From: Bimastos eiseni
Taxonomy: Eukaryota > Annelida > Clitellata > Crassiclitellata > Lumbricidae
DNA length: 64,000 nucleotides
Assembly (NCBI GenBank): GCA_959347315.1
Contig: OY365811.1
Coordinates: 34,632,410-34,696,409 of the forward strand
Reading direction: 5' to 3'
The notes under the pieces were generated by a model. The model had not been told where the DNA came from and ran no database searches. It saw only the letters and a list, made by a program, of their open reading frames with translations. Both the position numbers and the translations under genes were made by a program. Of the stretch, positions 59,366-64,000 are shown piece by piece; the first letter of the stretch is position 1; each line of letters opens with the position of its first letter.

Positions 59366-59590
59366 GTGGCCGATGGGGTCGAGGTGATGGACTGCAACGA
59401 AGTGTGGCCAGAGCCGAGCGACCTCTGGCGACGGGCGTACACGTTCTTTCTGCTGGCGACGACCTATGCGCTGCCGTTCGCTGTTCTCCTCATGACGTAC
59501 ATCTTCGTTTGCCAGAGGCTCTGGCGAAGGACGACCCCAGGCAACGCAGACGAAGCCAGGGACCTACAGCAACTCAACTCTAAACGAAAG
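59366..59590 (+). CDS. Neuropeptide (tachykinin-like) GPCR, exon 2 of 4
   Basis: Codes for residues 190-264. After an acceptor reading TGTAG it begins V-A-D-G. C199 in CNEVWPEPS is the loop-2 partner of C117; C..EWPE is found at this place in tachykinin receptors. TM5 follows (about 212-240) with the LP pair at 225-226. The third intracellular loop contains LWRRTTPGNADEARDLQQL and ends NSKRK just before the donor AAG|GTCTCA, phase 0. Confidence 0.9.
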
Positions 59591-60615
59591 GTCTCATCTA
59601 TTTCTATTCATTTGAAGGATTTATATAGCGCCACTACACGAACATCTACTCAGAAGCGATCCAGACCCAACCCAACCCCGGCTATAAAACAGGACTTATT
59701 GTATAGCATGCTCCATCTCTCTGCTACGCGTCATCGATCTTTGTAGCTTCTATGGCGACAGTCTATGAAGCGTAAAGTATCAACCGATGGCGCACCAAAG
59801 CAAAGCAAACGACGGCGAAAATTACTATTACAATCGCAACGTACAGCTAAATTAAGACCATGTCTTTAAGTATGGGATGATAAGTTCTGATAACCCACGA
59901 AAGTCACTTGTCTAAAGCTGGCGACGAGACTCGATTTACGCAGTTTCATGAAAAGAAATCTTGACTCGTTATTTTTGCAAAAAATATTTGTGTGCGCACA
60001 CTAAATTCTTGCATGCGCTGGCTCCCCAGCCCATGTGCGCGCGCACATTCGCCCAGTTTAGAGGGAACATTGGCTACTATCAGGCATTTTAAAAATGTCT
60101 ATGCTTATGAAAGAGTATGTATATATATATATAATTTATGTATCTAAATATATATATGTGTGTATGTGTTTTTTATAGTAGCGTACGTTTGTCTGTACAT
60201 GTCATGCGTTTGCATACGTTTGATTAAGGAATATACTTACTCACTTACCGTTGCATATTCGTAACATGCGGCGCCGTTGTCGGGCGATAAAAGGCGATAT
60301 ATGAAGTGTCTCCATACATACATGCATGCATACATTCCTTTAAATAAGGGACACATACCTACATACATGCATATAGGCTTACGTAAACATACTATAAGTG
60401 CTCGTAGGTCACATCAAGATTTGAACGCTCATTAGTGGAGGAAGAGATGCTGCAAGTCGGAGTATAATCGACGATGAAGATTGGACCCTCTTCAGTAAAC
60501 TGATATTATGGCTATCGACATGCTCTTTATTTAGGATATGTTTATACGTGCGTTTAATGTGCATGGTTCTTAATCGTCGATAACCGGGATTTAATAGTTG
60601 AATTTTCCAACACAG
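59591..60615 (+). other. Intron 2 of receptor 2
   Basis: 1,025 bases from GTCTCA to ACACAG. Starting near 59618 is ATTTATATAGCGCCACTACA with ACTCAGAAGCGATCCAGAC, matching the fragment at 58303-58350 in intron 1. TA and CATA patches lie near 60120-60160 and 60310-60370. Confidence 0.85.
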
Positions 60616-60837
60616 GTGATAAAGATGTTAATAGTCGTCGTAACGCTGTTCGGCGTCTGTTGGCTGCCACTCCACGCCTTCTTTATCGTCATCGACTTTC
60701 ATCCGGAACTCGTTGACCCCGAGGCACCGCAGCATAGAGCCATCTTCGTCGCCCTCTACTACGGGGTCCACTGGCTGGCCATGTCCAACAGCTTCGTCAA
60801 TCCGCTCATCTATGGACTCTTCAACGACAGCTTCAGG
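60616..60837 (+). CDS. Neuropeptide (tachykinin-like) GPCR, exon 3 of 4
   Basis: Codes for residues 265-338. It begins VIKMLIVVVTLFGVCWLPLH, which is TM6 with the intact CWLP toggle motif (279-282). TM7 carries HWLAMSNSF and NPLIY (326-330), and helix 8 opens GLFNDSFR. The combination KRK-V-KM, CWLP, HWLAMS and NDSFR is the strongest reason to compare it with tachykinin receptors. Acceptor CACAG|GTG; donor AGG|GTACTC, phase 0. Reading past the donor gives only two more codons and a stop. Confidence 0.92.
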
Positions 60838-61192
60838 GTACTCTAATCCATTCCAATTCAATGTATGAACCATTCCATACGGGTCTAGGACATTACCCCT
60901 GGATATTACCCTCTGCCATGACCACCCTTGCCATTACCACCCTGCCATTACCCCTGCCTTTACCCCCGTAGGATATTACCACCCTGCCATTATCCCCCTG
61001 CCATTAACCACTGGAATTATGCCCCCGTATTTTACCTCTGCCATTCACCTCTGAAGAATTCAGGGTAGCCATCCGTTGTCTAATCCTTTCCAATTCAATG
61101 TATAATCTTGTCCATTGCAGTCTGGTATAATCTAATCCAACATAGTCTATTCCAAGCTAATATATTCCAATTCATTCTAAACTAATCTACTC

Positions 61193-61268
61193 AGCGCTCG
61201 TGAATAAGCTTGTGCCCTACGCTTAGCTTTCAAGTGGCGCTTTAGAAATTTGGAGATTACGATTACGA
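61193..61268 (+). mobile_element. LINE 3' end with GATTACGA tail (copy 6)
   Basis: GCGCTCGTGAATAAGCTTGT, CCTACGCTTAGCTTTCAAG and GGCGCTTTAGAAATTTGGAG with the tail GATTACGATTACGA closely match the 19.6-kb copy. Only the last 75 bases are present. Confidence 0.7.
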
Positions 61269-61516
61269 ATCGTATCCCGTCAAATCCCATCCATTCCAAT
61301 CCCACCAATCTCATCCAGAAATTTATAATATTTATGAACTATTGGAGGGGGTATATGTATCTCTATACCCTCCATCTTACATTTCAGAGGGTACCGTTGG
61401 CCTACCCTTCTGTCCCCTTAGTCACCGCCCGTGGACCCCGTGGTCATGACGTTATAAGAGGTTCGAGTCATTGATATGTGACCTGCACAGCACTAGAAAA
61501 ACGTGATGTCTACAGA

Positions 61517-61727
61517 CACATGTATGTATGTATGTGTGTATGTGTGTATGTATGTATGTGTGTATGTGTGTACGTGTGTATGTGTGTATGTATGTATGTG
61601 TGTACGTGTGTATGTGTGTATGTGTGTATGTGTGTATGTGTGTATGTATGTATGTATGTATGTATGTATGTATGTATGTATGTATGTATGTATGTATGTA
61701 TGTATGTATGTGTGTATGTATGTATGC
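61517..61727. repeat. GTAT/GTGT microsatellite
   Basis: Mixed GTAT and GTGT units, with a pure GTAT stretch at about 61640-61710. Confidence 0.95.
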
Positions 61728-62639
61728 GTTAATCATATCCGTAGGTACGTGTACATGTATGTCTAGATGTATGTGGGTATATATTTATCTGTATACGTTT
61801 ACAACATATCTCCAAGATAGCTTGTAATAACATGTACGTAATTACTTAGATAAACAGGCTGTTGCATATGATAATTATTATGGTATACATGAGTACGTTA
61901 TTACATGCATGCAAGAATAAATGCATGCATATATATATAATTCAACCGCCTATACGTATAATTATTATGTATGTGCACATATAGGCTACATATACAACAG
62001 TACACATTCGTATAAAAATGCATTCATAGACATACATACATAGATAGATACATGCATGCATACATACATACATGCATGTATGCATGCACCCATGCGTACT
62101 GTAACGTATACATTTGTGGCTGTGATTTCTCGCAGGAGTGGCAAACTTAGTGGTAACCTCCTCCCTCTTCACAGGGTAACAGTCGTATATATATATATAC
62201 ATTTATATATATTTATATAATGCTATTTTGTACATGCATTTACATACATACATATCTATATATATATATACGTACACCTAGATGTACCTATGGTCAGTGA
62301 TTTATCGCAGGAGTGGCAACTCCCTCCCTCCCTCTCTCGTCACTGGAACACATTTTCACACGCTGATAAACGTTTTCAGATTCACAGCACCGTCCGTCGT
62401 TCACATGTCTTCCCTCCATTGCACCCTGTCACAAAATGCTTCTCGGTCGTTAGGCAAGACGATGGGTGGGCGATAATACGGCAGTTAATCCTACATGCTA
62501 TTGCTAACGACGAAAAGAACCAGAAGAAGAATGTCCAAACCGCGTGAAAATAAGTACCCTCTTTGCAGCCATCGACCTATGGATAATGAGAGTTTGTCCT
62601 GCATCCTAAAAATTGCCTTCTTTTGTTTCTTTGTTCCAG

Positions 62640-62909
62640 CACGACCTGAAATGGTTGCTTCTCAAATGCATACCCTGCGCATCGGCGAGTAACCGCCCTT
62701 GCTTCCCCGTTACCTCATTCCGTGCCAAGCCCGATCCAGGCCTGTCCACTCCGACCAGTCTGGCCATGAAATATCGTCAGGAGAGTCAGCGATGGTTGGA
62801 GGCGGACGAGGGATCTTCATTTCCTGTTGCGACATCTGTCGGTCAGTTCCACGCCGCAGGAAGTGCGTTGGTCGCGTTCGGAGCAGCCAGACCGGAAACC
62901 GACAATTAG
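62640..62909 (+). CDS. Neuropeptide (tachykinin-like) GPCR, exon 4 of 4
   Basis: Codes for the cytoplasmic tail, residues 339-427, and the TAG stop. After the acceptor GTTCCAG it reads HDLKWLLLKCIPCASASNRP, continuing helix 8; C348 and C351 are candidate palmitoylation sites. The rest is Ser/Thr-rich and ends ARPETDN. No recognisable domain follows helix 8, as is usual. The exon keeps frame with exon 3 at phase 0. It is somewhat less certain than exons 1-3 because tails are poorly conserved. Confidence 0.8.
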   Translation, partial: HDLKWLLLKCIPCASASNRPCFPVTSFRAKPDPGLSTPTSLAMKYRQESQRWLEADEGSSFPVATSVGQFHAAGSALVAFGAARPETDN

Positions 62910-64000
62910 ACAACACAGAGACTCGAAATTGAAGGTGGCCTCGCTGGTCAGCAACGTTAATATAAAAGCGGTTTATTGCCGGTGATGTGGCTAGTGTTTA
63001 GAGGCGCTATATAGGTCTGTACATGTAGGCCCTACGTGATTCTGGTCTTTTCAATTGTCCAAGGACACAATAATTATAGGAATGAGACAGAAACTGGGCC
63101 ATTTTAAAGAACAACAACACGAACCATTGCGCGTAACGAATGAGGTCGATTCGAATGACTAACGAGGTCAAGTTGCACAACAAATGTGGCCAATAACAGC
63201 AGCCCATGTCCTATATAATATATAATCGGACAATTGTGCTTGGACGTAACTAAGCATTCGATCACGTTGTATGCGTTCAGGTTCGTGGGTTGGTGTGTAC
63301 CTATGCATGTTTTTGTGTGCGTCCTTGCGTCTCTCTCTCCCTCCCTCTCTCTCCCTCCCTATCTCTATCTGTCTGTCTGTCTATATATATATATACATAC
63401 ATATATATACATATATATATCGCTGTGTGTGTATTTGGGAACGCATCTGAATTGTCCTCTTGAATAGGCGCTATATAAAACTTGCAATGAACGAAGGTGA
63501 ATGAAGGCCGACAGTGACGCACACATCTAGTGTGCCTATTCTTGCAGCATCAGTGTCTACTCTAATAGATGCTGCAAGAATTCGTAGGTAGGCCTACACT
63601 GTTGTCTGGTGCTGGCAAACACGTACGTTTCCTAAGTGTGCAGTCTTTCATAATGCACGAAGCCCTGGGCCAAAGAGCATAAGATGACCACTCCTCCGAT
63701 CTTCTGTGGGCATGTATAGGCCTACACAGTGGAACTGTTGTTTTTCTCCAAACCATGCCATGCCATGCATTATGAATCGCACTCCGAAGGAACCGTCTGC
63801 GGCGATTTTGGGCTTAAGATAGTCGGACATAAGCTACTTAAGAGATTAGAGAGATTGTAATGGAGAGAGAAAATAGACAATGAAAGCTAGAAGAGAACAA
63901 TTGAAAGTAAAAACACGGAGTTTTCGGGACCCGCCTTTATTAACTTTTGGTAATCTGGTAGATGTCGCAATCGATCCATTTCTTTAGGAGATCATTGATG
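62910..64000. other. 3' flank of receptor 2
   Basis: Probably 3' untranslated region at first. No canonical AATAAA was seen. A TCTC/TCTG and TATA patch lies at 63328-63422. A retroelement-like 3' motif GGCGCTATATAAAACTTGC followed by GAATGAAGG words is at 63467-63508. TAGGCCTA palindromes are at 63589 and 63717. No further gene was recognised. Confidence 0.5.

Larger units (their letters stand above)
60838..62639 (+). other. Intron 3 of receptor 2
   Basis: 1,802 bases from GTACTC to TTCCAG. It contains CCATTACC/CCCCTGCC-like short repeats (60890-61060), a LINE 3' end with GATTACGA tail (61193-61268), and a GTAT/GTGT array (61517-61727). CATA and TATA patches lie between 61900 and 62280. A GATTTMTCGCAGGAGTGGCA segment occurs twice (about 62125 and 62300). 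Confidence 0.85.

Overview
The window reads as nuclear DNA of an invertebrate animal, most likely a marine deuterostome such as an echinoderm. It has an intron-split receptor gene with GT-AG junctions, tRNA-derived SINEs, decayed CR1/L2-type LINEs, other transposon fragments and very abundant microsatellites. The exact taxon is inferred, not shown. No bacterial operons, rRNA genes, intact tRNA genes or CRISPR arrays were seen. A run of 200 Ns at 51462-51661 marks an assembly gap.

Two protein-coding genes are supported, both on the + strand and both rhodopsin-class (class A) G-protein-coupled receptors. The first (13384-14751) is an intact single-exon ortholog of the orphan receptor GPR19; its loops, C-terminal domain and last residues all match. 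The second is a four-exon gene (55994-56560, 59366-59590, 60616-60837, 62640-62909). Its exons join in frame at phase-0 junctions into a 427-residue neuropeptide receptor that most resembles tachykinin receptors. Both coding sequences are visibly more GC-rich than their AT-rich surroundings. They are about 41 kb apart and nothing suggests co-regulation beyond belonging to the same superfamily.

The rest is repeat-rich intergenic and intronic DNA. From left to right: a hAT-like transposon end (1-242); TC/CA microsatellites; a 1.1-kb minisatellite of 28-bp units (3.8-4.9 kb); two kinds of tRNA-derived SINE (5.2, 6.5, 10.1, 30.6 and 56.6 kb); a possible small LTR with primer-binding site (9.1 kb); a MITE-like element carrying a SINE (9.7-10.5 kb); a CR1/L2-type LINE relic (10.56-12.0 kb); GPR19; a second MITE-like element with an interstitial telomeric tract (16.35-16.70 kb); LINE 3' ends (16.7-19.7 kb); a third, short MITE-like element (25.9 kb); many microsatellites (25-51 kb), including three arrays with an 18-bp period; another LINE reverse-transcriptase relic (52.4-52.75 kb); and the second receptor, whose introns hold a SINE, a mariner-like relic and several tandem arrays.

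The most interesting non-genic signals are: about 25 exact copies of the palindrome TAGGCCTA, roughly thirty times the chance number; a 3' motif of the form GCGCTATATAAAT shared by retroelement copies with different microsatellite tails; and MITE-like elements that share an internal minisatellite but have different terminal repeats.
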